Made by a program: the position numbers and the translations under genes. The notes under the pieces are model-generated. The model was not told the origin of the DNA and searched no databases. It was given only the letters and a program-made list of their open reading frames with translations. Of a stretch of DNA of 64,000 nt, positions 7,599 through 17,259 are shown in pieces. Origin of the DNA: SIG351 sp045627045 (GTDB lineage Bacteria > Bacillota > Clostridia > HGM11327); assembly GCA_045627045.1 (NCBI GenBank), contig JAZQMY010000048.1, positions 1 through 64,000 of the forward strand. Reading direction: 5' to 3'. Numbering within the stretch: position 1 is the stretch's first letter; each line of letters begins with the position of its first letter.

Positions 7599-9170
7599 CT
7601 TAGCGTAAAATTTTCGTAGGACTTTTAAACAAAAAATGCAGTTAAAAAATAACTGCAAAAAGAATCAAAAAAGGGTTGAAAGAACGCCCAACTTGTGTTT
7701 TAATATAACTTGCAAATAAACAAAACAAAGGAGTGCGTTCTTATGAAAATAATTATAGATCAAATCACAGAAAACATCAAGAGGCAAATGGATAACTTTT
7801 TTGAAATATTAAGGAAAAAGTATTACAGAAATAGAAAAATACTTTTCCGAGATGCTTTCAGACAATTTCTCTGCGGTAGTCTCAGCATACTATGAAAAAT
7901 GGGATAAAGAATTGATTGCAGACAAAAAAGCAAGGAAAGAGTCACAGTTAGTAATTGAAAGAAAAAATGTTCCGAGAGATATTCTGACTAATTTTGGAAT
8001 GCTGAGATACCATAGAACATATTATTACCAGAAATCAGAGAATGCATATGTATTTCCGACAGATATAATGGCAAATATTCAATCATATCACAGAATAAGC
8101 CAATCAACAGAATTTAATCTTGTAGCAGCTGCAATGACCGATTCATATAGCAAAGCATCAAAGTATGTTACAGAGAATAGAGTCGGCAAGCAAACAGTAA
8201 TGAACAAGATACGTAACACATATGTTCCGGAAGAAATTGTACATGTAAAAAAGAGTGTGCCTTATCTGCACATTGATGCTGATGAGGATCATATACATCT
8301 TCAAAATGGAGGAAAACCGGGTATAGTTCCGTTGATAACTGTCTATGAAGAAATTAAACATATTGGGAAAAAGAATGAATGCATCAACAAGTTCAGTATA
8401 AGCGTATATGGGGATAAAATATCGGATATATGGGATAAAGTGCTTGCTAAAATTGAAGATAGATACGAGCTTGAGAATACAAAAATATATCTCCACGGAG
8501 ATGGGGCAACATGGATAAGGGCAGGATTATCATGGCTTCTAAATGCAGTATTTGTGCTTGACCAATTCCATAAAAATAAAGCAATCAGAAAATCTGTAGC
8601 GAATATGAAGGCACAAGACGGTATACAGCATCAGCAGCGTCTGAGACAAGCACTGAAAAATGGAGATGCGAGAGAACTCATCAATATATGTAACAAAATG
8701 GTAGCAGATTATCCTGAGTGCAAAAAAGATATTGAAAAAAATATAAAATACCTATATAATAACATTGATGGGATAAGCATACGGCAACGAGGCCCGGAAG
8801 CAAATAACGGAGGTGCTACAGAGCCTCATGTGAGCCATACATTATCGGCGAGATTAAGTAGCAGACCAATGAGTTGGAGCAAAAAAACGCTTAAAAAGTT
8901 TGCTCCGATTCTGGCATCAAAGCGTTTTGCATTTGGAGAGCCAATAAATGATTCTGTAATGGAATACAAGAGAGAACGAAAAGAAAAGGCAAAGAGATAT
9001 ATTAAAAACTCTTTTGACTTGCCGGATCCGGATATTGTAATATCGTTAGCAGGTTCACTTTCAGGTCATGTAGGCGGATTATATAATGCTTTAAGACCAT
9101 TTATGTATTGACATAATCAGTTGTATTATTTACAGGTGGATAAAAAATCCGAAGAAAAGTTGACACTATC
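7599..9170 (+). mobile_element. ISLre2-family insertion sequence
   Basis: The element has imperfect terminal inverted repeats: the left end at 7599-7620 and the reverse complement of 9149-9170 agree at 16 of 22 positions. It is flanked by the 8-bp direct repeat GGTTCTAT. At 1,572 bp with one transposase gene it fits the ISLre2 family. It inserted between the precursor peptide and the ABC-exporter genes without breaking either. Confidence 0.85.
7743..9111 (+). pseudogene. ISLre2-family transposase (UPF0236), frameshifted
   Basis: The frame opens at ATG 7743 behind AAAGGAG ('MKIIIDQITENIKRQMDNFF') and continues in another frame. Reading upstream from 7852 in that frame gives a natural continuation ('ITEIEKYFSEMLSDNFSAVV'), which places a one-base shift in the A-run near 7815-7819. 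The long second part has family features: the 'HIDADEDHIHLQNGG' and 'IYLHGDGATWI' acidic motifs and 'VLDQFHKNKAI'. Apart from the shift the ORF is complete to TGA 9111. It is either a recently inactivated copy or, less likely, a slippage-expressed one. Confidence 0.85.
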
Positions 9171-9185
9171 GGTTCTATAATATGG

Positions 9186-9215
9186 TTGTAGCAACTAGGT
9201 CTAATATGATATAAT
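9186..9215 (+). promoter_or_regulatory. Promoter of the ABC-exporter operon
   Basis: TTGTAG at 9186-9191, an 18-bp spacer, then TATAAT at 9210-9215. It lies just outside the IS target duplication, so it belongs to the original cluster and lets the exporters be transcribed apart from the maturation genes. Confidence 0.6.
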
Positions 9216-9337
9216 AATCGCAAATAAGGAATAAATTATGTTTATGCGATGCGGTTATTGAATTAATTAAGGCAGAGCTACGTATTGCGCATCTTACTAT
9301 GATAAAATAGTAATGAAAAAGAAAGGGGTAATAACAA

Positions 9338-11140
9338 GTGAATGAAAAAATTACAGTTAAAAAATTCTTTGACACAATAGGATATTCTTTTAAGGTGCTG
9401 TTTAGCGCAAGCAAGCTCGGACCTATAATTAAAATGTTATTTATGCTAATTAAAAGCACATTGCCGTTTATTGATGTCTACATATTGAACGATTTGCTAA
9501 ATTTATTGACAGAAGACATAATAGATAAAAAGGTCGTAATGTCTAAGGTGTTTTTATTAATCGGTTTTACGGTTTTGCAATCGTTGTTAAACCGTATTAT
9601 GGGAATAATAGAGGACATATTCAACGAAAAGGTAAATGTATACTGTAAAGAAAAATTCATGAAAAAACAAATGGTATTGCCTATGAGCTTTTCCGATACT
9701 CCGCATGGCAGAGATACCGTAAATGTTACAAAAAACCGATTAGATAACGTATCCGCTTTATTTTATTTTTTGGTTGAGTTCGTATGCGGTGTATATTCCT
9801 TTATTCTGGCGGCAGTTGTGTTAATTAAATTCAGCTTGCTGTGGGCATGCGTATTTATAATATTAATATTGCCCAAGTGTATATCCGGTTACAGAGAAAC
9901 TGTAGTATTTGATAAGTATGAATACAAAAATACGGCGCAATTCAGATACCATTCATATTATAGGAGCATATTGACTCAGAAGTCGACTGCAATGGATGTG
10001 AGAATGTATAATTTGACAGACCCGTTAAAGAGACAATATTTTAAATTACATAATAAGTATCTCAAAGAGAGACGAGAGCTTACCTTTGATTTTTTGAAAG
10101 TAAGGTTCTTTTATCAATTACTGCAAATCATTGGTATGTGCGTATTTCTCGTTGCTCTTATCGTTGCAAAGATGAATGGTACAATTACAGTAGGTGAGCT
10201 TGTAATGTATTCAAGTATTGCTTTAACATACGTTTCAAGTGCAACTGAAATTGCAAGTAATTTTGATAATACGCTTTGTTTTGTCAGATGGCTCCAGCCT
10301 GTGGTTGAATTCTTTAATGTACCCTGCCCCGAAGAAAAAAAGGACGGAAAAGAACTTACAGATTTTGAAAGCCTTGAATTCAGAAATGTATATTTCAAAT
10401 ATCCATCATCCGATGATTACGTTTTAAAGGGTGTATCATTCAAAATAAACAAGGGTGAAAGCGTGTCTATTATCGGAATGAACGGTGCGGGAAAGTCGAC
10501 AATCGTAAAGCTGATGATTGGATTGTACGAGGTCGAATCGGGTGAAATACTTGTAAACGGAATACCTATGCAGGAGTACTCAAACAGCTGTCAGAAAAAG
10601 TTGTTCTCGGTATTGTTTCAAGATTTCAAACAATATTCATTTACGCTCAGAGAAAATGTTGCCCTCAGCGATATATCTCGCATGAATGAGGACAAAAATA
10701 TAATAAAAGCCCTCAAGGATGCCGGAATGGATATTGAAAACGACCTCAATAACGCCGAACTTGATGCATACATGTCAAGAATGTTCGACGACAACGGAAT
10801 AGAACTTTCAAAGGGACAGTGGCAAAAAATTGCAGCCGCAAGAACATATTTCAAAAACTCTCCCATTGTCATATTTGACGAGCCTTCCTCTGCTCTCGAT
10901 GCTGAGGCAGAAGAAAGAATTTTCAATACATTTGCTGCGATATCAGAAAATCGAACAGCCATAATGATTACGCACCATATATCGGGTGTAAGAAAATCAA
11001 ATATAATTATGGTTTTGAATAACGGTATAATAGAAGAAATAGGAAATCATGACGAGCTTATGAAAAATGACGGACTGTATAAAGAGATGTTTGAACTTCA
11101 AAAGAGCAGATACAGTTCTGTAAATCCCACTAAGGCATAG
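9338..11140 (+). CDS. ABC exporter half-transporter 1 (peptide export)
   Basis: A 600-residue fused permease/ATPase starting at GTG 9338 behind an AGGGG-type site. The N-terminal half has several hydrophobic membrane segments. The ATPase has Walker A 'GMNGAGKST' (about 380-388), Walker B 'IVIFDEPSSALD' (about 510) and an altered signature 'LSKGQWQ' (about 490) in place of LSGGQ. There is no N-terminal C39 peptidase domain, so it should not cut leaders. Together with the next gene it probably forms a heterodimeric exporter for the matured peptide. The altered signature is common in one half of such heterodimers, where one ATP site is weak. Confidence 0.85.
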   Translation: MNEKITVKKFFDTIGYSFKVLFSASKLGPIIKMLFMLIKSTLPFIDVYILNDLLNLLTEDIIDKKVVMSKVFLLIGFTVLQSLLNRIMGIIEDIFNEKVNVYCKEKFMKKQMVLPMSFSDTPHGRDTVNVTKNRLDNVSALFYFLVEFVCGVYSFILAAVVLIKFSLLWACVFIILILPKCISGYRETVVFDKYEYKNTAQFRYHSYYRSILTQKSTAMDVRMYNLTDPLKRQYFKLHNKYLKERRELTFDFLKVRFFYQLLQIIGMCVFLVALIVAKMNGTITVGELVMYSSIALTYVSSATEIASNFDNTLCFVRWLQPVVEFFNVPCPEEKKDGKELTDFESLEFRNVYFKYPSSDDYVLKGVSFKINKGESVSIIGMNGAGKSTIVKLMIGLYEVESGEILVNGIPMQEYSNSCQKKLFSVLFQDFKQYSFTLRENVALSDISRMNEDKNIIKALKDAGMDIENDLNNAELDAYMSRMFDDNGIELSKGQWQKIAAARTYFKNSPIVIFDEPSSALDAEAEERIFNTFAAISENRTAIMITHHISGVRKSNIIMVLNNGIIEEIGNHDELMKNDGLYKEMFELQKSRYSSVNPTKA

Positions 11141-11154
11141 TGGAGGTGGACAAA

Positions 11155-12939
11155 ATGAAAAGAATACATAAAACAATTAACAGCTTTATAGGCAATTTCT
11201 TATATTCATTAGAAGTAAGCTATAAGGCATCACCGAAATTCTTTATATATAAGTGCATTTTGCTTATTATTGATTCTGTGTTTGCATTTATAGTGGCATG
11301 GTCATGGAGGAGTATATTGAATGCCGTAACAGAGCAAAACGAATTTACACTGTATATAATTGCATTGGTAGTATTGTATTTAGTGCTTCAGATAATAGAT
11401 CACTTAAAAACATCATTCGATACATACATAAATCTGAATTATTCGGATGCTATCGATACATACAGAGACAACATGCTAATGACGAAGAGCTCAAAAATTG
11501 ATCTTGCATATTTTGACTCTGCATCCATGCAGGATAAAATGTCCATAGCTATGAAAGGCTACGGTGCAATGACCGAAATAATATGGAGTGCATTCGGAAT
11601 ACTCTCAAATATTATTAATGTAATAATTGCCTTTGTAATCATATGCAGATACAATGTCATAATAGGTATAGTAACAATGCTCATTGTACTGCCCGACTTT
11701 GTTTATAAAAAGTTATATGCAAAGCATCGCAGAAAGCTGAGTGAAAAGCTTACAAGAAAAAGTCGTTTGCGTGATTATTATGGTGAACTCTTTTCAAAAG
11801 AGGATATAAAGTTCGAAATGAAGCTGAATAGATTCGGTGACTACATTTATGACAGATACTTGTCTTACTGGAAAGAAATAAAGCACATAAATCGCAAGGA
11901 GGATATAAAAAATGCACTTATTGCGGCTGTTTTGTCAATATTGAATATCCTCAGTGATTTGCTTGTTATACTCACATCGGTATCCGATGTTGTAAGCAAA
12001 AAAATAGGTATTGGTGACTTACAGTACAATATGAGCATAGTAGGCAGATTGAGAGGACAGTTTTCGCAGCTGATGTCATCCGTAAGCGGATATATAGAGT
12101 ATAATGTGCATCTTGAGAACTTAAAAGAATTTAACAATATGTTGACCGTGGAAGAAAGAAGCGGAGATAAAATTCCCGAAGGTAACCCGACAATAACATT
12201 TGAAAATGTTACGTTCAGCTATCCGAATGCGGAAAAACCAACATTGAAAAATTGCAGTTTTACAATTAACCCGCATGAAAAGCTTGGTTTGGTAGGATTG
12301 AACGGATCGGGTAAATCTACAATAATTAAGCTATTATTCAGATTCTATGATCCGGACGAAGGTAGAATATTGATAAACGGAACTGATGCAAGGGAATATG
12401 ATATTTACGAGTTAAGGAAGTTGTTTGGCGTATTATTCCAAGAATATGTAAAATATGACCTTACACTGAGAGAAGTAATAGCCTTGTCGAATTACAGTGA
12501 GGTAGACAATGATGAAAAGCTGGCGGATGCATGCAGAAAGAGCGGTTTCGATGCTGTAATAAAGGATTGGGAAGACGGCTTTGACTCTTACCTCGGAAGA
12601 ACACTGTGTGATGACGGCAAAGATTTGTCCGGCGGACAGTGGCAACTGTTGGGATTGGCAAGAGCTTATTTCAAAGATTCCGATATCGTTGTTCTTGATG
12701 AGCCGTCCGCATCGCTTGATCCTATTGCAGAGAACAGAATATTTAATCAGCTGTATGATTTCAGTGAGGGCAAGTGTTCAATTACAATATCACACAGGCT
12801 CTCAAATACAATGAAAGCCGATAAAATATTGGTTTTGGAGGATGGCGCAATAAAGGAACAGGGCTCGCACGATGAATTAATGAAAATACAGGGGCTTTAC
12901 CATAGACTGTTTATGCTACAGGCAAAAAGATATGAATAA
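11155..12939 (+). CDS. ABC exporter half-transporter 2 (peptide export)
   Basis: The 594-residue partner of the preceding gene. The start ATG 11155 is chosen because GGAGG (11142-11146) lies just upstream, inside the longer GTG-started frame. Membrane segments fill the first 300 residues. The ATPase has Walker A 'GLNGSGKST' (about 380), a canonical 'LSGGQWQ' (about 490) and Walker B 'IVVLDEPSASLD' (about 512). The 14-nt gap from the first half-transporter suggests coupled translation. It overlaps the following PaaK-like gene by 8 nt, which ties that enzyme to the export operon. Confidence 0.85.
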   Translation: MKRIHKTINSFIGNFLYSLEVSYKASPKFFIYKCILLIIDSVFAFIVAWSWRSILNAVTEQNEFTLYIIALVVLYLVLQIIDHLKTSFDTYINLNYSDAIDTYRDNMLMTKSSKIDLAYFDSASMQDKMSIAMKGYGAMTEIIWSAFGILSNIINVIIAFVIICRYNVIIGIVTMLIVLPDFVYKKLYAKHRRKLSEKLTRKSRLRDYYGELFSKEDIKFEMKLNRFGDYIYDRYLSYWKEIKHINRKEDIKNALIAAVLSILNILSDLLVILTSVSDVVSKKIGIGDLQYNMSIVGRLRGQFSQLMSSVSGYIEYNVHLENLKEFNNMLTVEERSGDKIPEGNPTITFENVTFSYPNAEKPTLKNCSFTINPHEKLGLVGLNGSGKSTIIKLLFRFYDPDEGRILINGTDAREYDIYELRKLFGVLFQEYVKYDLTLREVIALSNYSEVDNDEKLADACRKSGFDAVIKDWEDGFDSYLGRTLCDDGKDLSGGQWQLLGLARAYFKDSDIVVLDEPSASLDPIAENRIFNQLYDFSEGKCSITISHRLSNTMKADKILVLEDGAIKEQGSHDELMKIQGLYHRLFMLQAKRYE

Positions 12940-14155
12940 TGACTTAAAAAAGATTATTGAGTTTACACTGGATGAAAACTCTTTTTATAGAAATTTGGTA
13001 TTGAATACGGAACGTAAAATTGACAGTTTTCCATTATTGAGTAGAGATGTTTTGCAATTGCATTGTAAGGAAATTGTTTCGGATAGTTATAAGCAAAGAA
13101 TAAATGAATTGTTTATAACGCAGTCATCGGGATCTTTAGGGATTCCAATTACTGTGTATTGGTCGCAGAGTGATTATTTGATATCAATGCGAACATTATG
13201 GGAGAGGCGGCGTGTCTATTATGGAATTACACCCCTTTCCAAAAAGGTTCAGTTTACCATGACAACAAATTTGCAATCCGAACGTCTGCAATATAAGTTT
13301 GACAAAAAATGTACGGTTCTATCGTTTGAAAGCTCAAGTTTAAATTCTAAGACAAATATATTGGGAGCATGGAAACTTATAGAGCAGTTCCAACCTGAAT
13401 GGATGTACATACAGCCTTCTATTTTGCATCAACTTATAGAAAATGCAATATGCCACAATATTAAAGTACCTAAAAGTATACGATACATTGAATGTATAGG
13501 AGAGTTATTGTATGATGATTTAAGAATTTCAGCTATGAAATTTTTTTATGATGTTAAAATAGCAAGTATGTATGGTTCAGAGGAAATGAATGGTATTGGA
13601 ATAGAGTGTCCATATCATAGAATGCATGTTATTTCAAAGAATGTGTATGTTGAAGTTGCGAGAAATGGTGTTTGTTATGAATATGGTGAAGGTGATGTTA
13701 TAGTAACACATTTAAAAAACTTTGCACAACCTCTAGTAAGGTATATGCAGGGGGACCGTATTAATTTAGAGTTACCAGTTAAATGCGAATGCGGCTACGA
13801 AGACAAGATAATCAGTAAAATTAGAGGTCGGATAAGGGAAAGTACTTTAATAGACAATGATGGGGTCGAAATTAATAATTTTATATTATGTGATTGCATT
13901 AGAATTATAAATCAAAAGTATAGTGATGTTATAAAAAAATATAAGTTTGAGTTTTATAAGTCTAAATGTATGTTATTGGCAATATTGTATACTGATAGCG
14001 ACGATCCAATTATGATATCTCGGATAAAAGAGTTTATTGTTTCATACTTATACAATAAAAATATTAAAAGTATACATTTTGCTTTTGAATTTAATGCATA
14101 TGATAGATATGAAGCCATAACAAACAAACATAGAATATTTGAAGTTATTGAATAA
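12932..14155 (+). CDS. PaaK/CapK-like adenylate-forming enzyme
   Basis: The 407-residue protein shows the phenylacetate-CoA ligase/CapK pattern: an ATP loop 'QSSGSLGIPITVYW' (about 64-77), 'LWERRRVYYGI', 'YIECIGELLYDD', the adenylate motif 'ASMYGSEEMNGIG', and a late 'LVRYMQGDRI' followed by a small Cys cluster ('CECGYED'). It probably activates a carboxylate with ATP. It overlaps the second exporter gene (ATG inside the stop region), so it is expressed with export, unlike the adenylating enzyme at 1782. It is the intact paralogue of the degenerate protein at 3418. The substrate is unknown. Confidence 0.75.
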   Translation: MNNDLKKIIEFTLDENSFYRNLVLNTERKIDSFPLLSRDVLQLHCKEIVSDSYKQRINELFITQSSGSLGIPITVYWSQSDYLISMRTLWERRRVYYGITPLSKKVQFTMTTNLQSERLQYKFDKKCTVLSFESSSLNSKTNILGAWKLIEQFQPEWMYIQPSILHQLIENAICHNIKVPKSIRYIECIGELLYDDLRISAMKFFYDVKIASMYGSEEMNGIGIECPYHRMHVISKNVYVEVARNGVCYEYGEGDVIVTHLKNFAQPLVRYMQGDRINLELPVKCECGYEDKIISKIRGRIRESTLIDNDGVEINNFILCDCIRIINQKYSDVIKKYKFEFYKSKCMLLAILYTDSDDPIMISRIKEFIVSYLYNKNIKSIHFAFEFNAYDRYEAITNKHRIFEVIE

Positions 14156-14427
14156 ATTATTTTCGTAAATTGCAATATCAAGTCGGACAGTTTTACAAAC
14201 TATTAACAAACACAGAAAATCGCTGATTGTATGTGATATAATGATGTGAACCAAAAAAGAAGAAATTCCAACCAAGTTGTAAATACCGCCGCGAGAGCCG
14301 CATTTGCACGGAGTTTTAGCCGCACCCTCACGGAGTGAGCCGCAGTCGGTGAAGAAGGCTCAAAAATCCTGTATAATATAAGTGGCACACGGACGTGTGA
14401 CTACATATTTACAGGAGGGATACCAAA

Positions 14428-15799
14428 ATGGTAGACTACCGAGAAATCCCAAGACTGGCATCGAAACTGAGAAACAGTCAAAGACAAATAACTGCGAGTG
14501 TGGGAAGCTCGTATCACACCATAAAAGAAGTGGTGGAAACTGCAAGGTTCAAGGGGAGTGAATGGCCGCTTGAGGAAGTTGTCAGCAACGATATGCTCAT
14601 GAGCATCCTTTTTACGGACAAGTACGAATCGAGCAGCTGCTTTCTCGAACCGGATTATGAGTTTATCCACATAGAACTTGCTAAGCCCGATGTCACAATG
14701 ACACTGATCTGGAACGAGTATCGCATCAAATGTGGGGAGTGCGGAAAGAGGCTGTACATGGTCACCCAGTTTGGAGACAGGTATCGCAGATGGGCGCGAA
14801 TTACCAAGGTAACCATGCACATGCATACAACTATTTTGGCTGTGTTACACAACTGCTGGTTCCGGACAATCTGAAAACCGGTGTTACCTTGACACAAGGT
14901 ATGAAACGGTGTTGAATCGCAGCTACAAGGAGCTGGCAGAGTATTATGACACAGCCATCGTTCCTTGCCGTGTGGAAGCACCGAAGGACAAAATCCATGC
15001 GGATGGCGGTGTTAAATACGCATCCACTTGGATTTTGGCGGCACTTCGCAACGAGCATTCCTTTTCGCTTGAGGAAGCATCCGATGCGGTGAAACTTAAG
15101 CTGGAGGAGTTAAATCGCCGTACATCTATCGACAAAAATCGAAATGGCAACAGAAGATCGAGCTTTTTCGAAGAAGAAAATAGCTACTTGAAACCGTTAC
15201 CTGCACATTCCTATGAAGCGGCGGTTTGGATACCAAGCATTAAGGTGGGATATGATTATTTGGTCTCTGACGAACTTAACAAATATTCGGTTCCGTTTGA
15301 CCTGATCGGGGAAAGAGTAGATATACGCACAACGAGGAATGCCGTTGAGGTCTTTTACCGAGGAAACAGAGTGACTCTTCATGTAAGATATTATACCGCA
15401 CAGAGAGACCCTATTGTCAATCCCGATCATATGACTCCGGAGCACCGTAAATATTTAAATTACAATACAGAGGACTTCCTGTTGTAGGCATCTGCGGTCG
15501 GCGCAAAAACAACGCAAGTCGTGAAATATTTCTTAAATTCGGGCAAAGAAGTGGAACAAGGCTTTAAGGCATGCGTGAGTCTTAACAAGATGACCGAGAA
15601 ATACGGAAAAGAAAAAATTGAAGACGCCTGCGGCAAGGTTCTTTTACACACCTCAGCACCGTCAATACGCATCATTACTACGGTACTGAAAAGCACGCCG
15701 GACAAGCAAACTAAGCGTACAGACAAGCCCGATTACTCCAACAGTTACGGTATTACCCGCGGTGTAGAGTATTACAAGAAGGGTGGTGCGTCAAAATGA
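14428..15799 (+). pseudogene. IstA-like transposase, decayed
   Basis: The first fragment (14428-14874) keeps the N-terminal HTH part ('MVDYREIPRLASKLRNSQRQ') up to about residue 130. It then jumps, with loss of the segment that should hold the first catalytic Asp ('VDWAGD' in the other copy at 24.5 kb). A middle piece in another frame ('AYNYFGCVTQLLVPDNLKTG', about 14825-14885) and a third from 14909 ('RSYKELAEYYDTAIVP') follow. An in-frame TAG at 15485-15487 splits off the C-terminal part, which reads on to TGA 15799. Two frameshifts, one deletion and one nonsense codon make it inactive. The C-terminal end overlaps the istB start, as normal. Confidence 0.85.
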
Positions 15800-16560
15800 T
15801 TGATTCCGCTACACTTGAGCTTTTGCGTTCTATGAAATTAAGTGCCATGGCAAGCGAACTGAAAAAGCAGCTTGAAGATCCAGGTACTTATGGCAACCTC
15901 GGGTTCGAGGAGCGCATTACGTTACTTGTCGATGCGGAATGGGCGCGCCGCCAAGCGAACAAATTGACGAAATATATTCACAACGCGAAGTTAGCGATTC
16001 CGAGTGCCGTCAAAGAAGACATTGAGTATTATGAAGACAGGCATCTCGACAAGGCTCAAATACAACGCTTAGCCACCTGTAAATACATAGACGAAGGACA
16101 CCATATTATCTTCAAGGGAGCCTCCAGCAACGGAAAGACCTACCTTGCCTGCGCTCTCGGCAATGCTGCTTGCAGAAGGTTCAAGACGGTTCGCTATATC
16201 CGTATGTCCGAGCTGTTAGATGAATTGAGTGTTGCAAGAGCCTGTGGGGATTTTAAGAAAACGGTCAAAAAATTTCAGCAGGTAGACCTTCTGATCCTTG
16301 ACGAATGGCTCATCCGCTGTCTTGCACCGAATGAATCATACGATCTGGAGATCGTTGAGGCAAGGTGCAGTCACGGAGCAACGATTTTCTGTACGCAATT
16401 TGAGGTGGCGGGATGGTACAAGCGCATCAATCCGGATCCCGAGAGTGACAGTCCCATCTCCGAGGCAATCATGGACAGGATCAAACACAATGCGTATGAC
16501 ATCCTGATCGACGGAGAAAAATCCATGCGTGAAAGGCACGGACTTAATCCGGAAAAATGA
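15796..16560 (+). CDS. istB: IstB-like ATP-binding transposition helper
   Basis: An intact 254-residue AAA+ protein with the IstB pattern: an N-terminal helical 'LKLSAMASEL'-type segment, Walker A 'GASSNGKTYLACA' (about 115), Walker B 'LLILDEW' (about 165), and the C-terminal 'IMDRIKHNAYDILIDGEKSMRE' region characteristic of the family (split over about 225-246). It helps IstA choose targets. Its own IstA is broken, so it could only act with a transposase supplied elsewhere. Confidence 0.9.
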   Translation: MIDSATLELLRSMKLSAMASELKKQLEDPGTYGNLGFEERITLLVDAEWARRQANKLTKYIHNAKLAIPSAVKEDIEYYEDRHLDKAQIQRLATCKYIDEGHHIIFKGASSNGKTYLACALGNAACRRFKTVRYIRMSELLDELSVARACGDFKKTVKKFQQVDLLILDEWLIRCLAPNESYDLEIVEARCSHGATIFCTQFEVAGWYKRINPDPESDSPISEAIMDRIKHNAYDILIDGEKSMRERHGLNPEK

Positions 16561-16575
16561 TCTGCTCCTGAGATA

Positions 16576-16803
16576 TTGGGGCTCTGCCCAAAACCCCGAG
16601 GTTTAACGCTTTAAGGGTTTTCCGGGAAGAGTGATGTTATGTTTGTTACAACAAAAAAGAAGAGCGATCCCCATGTGCGGCACGGTATCACTCTTCCCGC
16701 TAAACCCCGTATACGGCGCTCAGGTCGCTCCTCAGCGTTGCCCTATCCTCCGTTACGGCCAAAAGCATACTTATGATACCACATTGCCGTCTGCTTGTCA
16801 ATA
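16576..16803. repeat. Hairpin-containing repeat, copy A (228 bp)
   Basis: This matches 18663-18871 along its length, with small indels. It opens with a short palindrome (ttggggctctgcccaa). It then has a long imperfect stem, gggttttccgggaagagtgat with its mate atcactcttcccgctaaaccc about 55 bp later, agreeing at 19 of 21 positions. A conserved 'gtatacggcgctcaggtcgc' and 'gttgccctatcctccgttac' tail follows. It lies between istB and the IS21 right end. It carries no gene, so it may be a non-autonomous element or a structured RNA. Confidence 0.7.
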
Positions 16804-16915
16804 TTTTATGTGCGGCTAAAACTCCGTGCAAGCGTGGCTCTCGCGGCGGTATTTACACAAGTATGGTATAATGAATTTACCACAAAACAAAAGACCAATT
16901 ATGGAGGAATTTCAT

Positions 16916-17191
16916 ATGAATATTATATCACAGGAAGCAAAGAAACGTCAAGCGGTAGTAAAAACCGCAATCAGAAAAGGAAAAAGCGAAGCAAGCCGAT
17001 TATATGGAGGAAGCCTATCGAGTGTGAAACGTTGGTATAAGAGGCATGACGGACATGTGGCTGAGTACGGTACACACAGAGAGCTATATGCTGATGGCGG
17101 TATTTATACGGAAATGTGTGATAGACAAGCACAGTTCTACCGCGATAATCAAAGTGAAGATACAAACTCTGATGATGCGTTACGAATATAA
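16916..17191 (+). pseudogene. Chimeric remnant: transposase HTH start fused to ABC-exporter tail
   Basis: A frame from ATG 16916 (GGAGG at 16903-16907) encodes about 43 residues of a transposase/integrase-type helix-turn-helix ('SEASRLYGGSLSSVKRWYKRH'). It then switches near 17046 to 'HVAEYGTHRELYADGGIYTEM...RQAQFYR', which is the C-terminal end of an ABC exporter ATPase. No known protein has this arrangement, so it is most simply a deletion fusion. The ABC tail is the remains of an exporter that once preceded the gene at 17260. Confidence 0.7.
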
Positions 17192-17259
17192 AATCATTGA
17201 TAATATAATTGAGATGATAGAGATGCACATAAATTATGGTTATTTGGGAGAAATAATAA

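Larger units (their letters stand above)
7591..9178. repeat. 8-bp target duplication flanking the ISLre2-type element
   Basis: GGTTCTAT occurs at 7591-7598 and again at 9171-9178, directly outside the matching inverted ends of the element at 7599-9170. This is the direct repeat expected from insertion. Confidence 0.75.
14278..16857 (+). mobile_element. IS21-family insertion sequence
   Basis: The left end begins TGTAAATACC (14278) and the right end is its mirror, GGTATTTACA (to 16857). The long inverted repeats, 14278-14325 and 16810-16857, differ at only a few positions. A 5-bp direct repeat CAAGT flanks the element (14273-14277 and 16858-16862). Ends of the TG...CA type, a short duplication and istA/istB order identify IS21. 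The istB gene is intact, but istA is decayed. A 228-bp repeat shared with 18.7 kb lies between istB and the right end. Confidence 0.9.

Noticed and set aside
7743..9111. Programmed frameshifting in the ISLre2 transposase
   Set aside because: I know of no such mechanism in this family, and the A5 run gives a weak slippery site; simple mutation is more likely.
14401..14826. Long minus-strand frames opposite istA
   Set aside because: They overlap the istA remnant, lack ribosome sites and have no recognisable product; antisense shadows.
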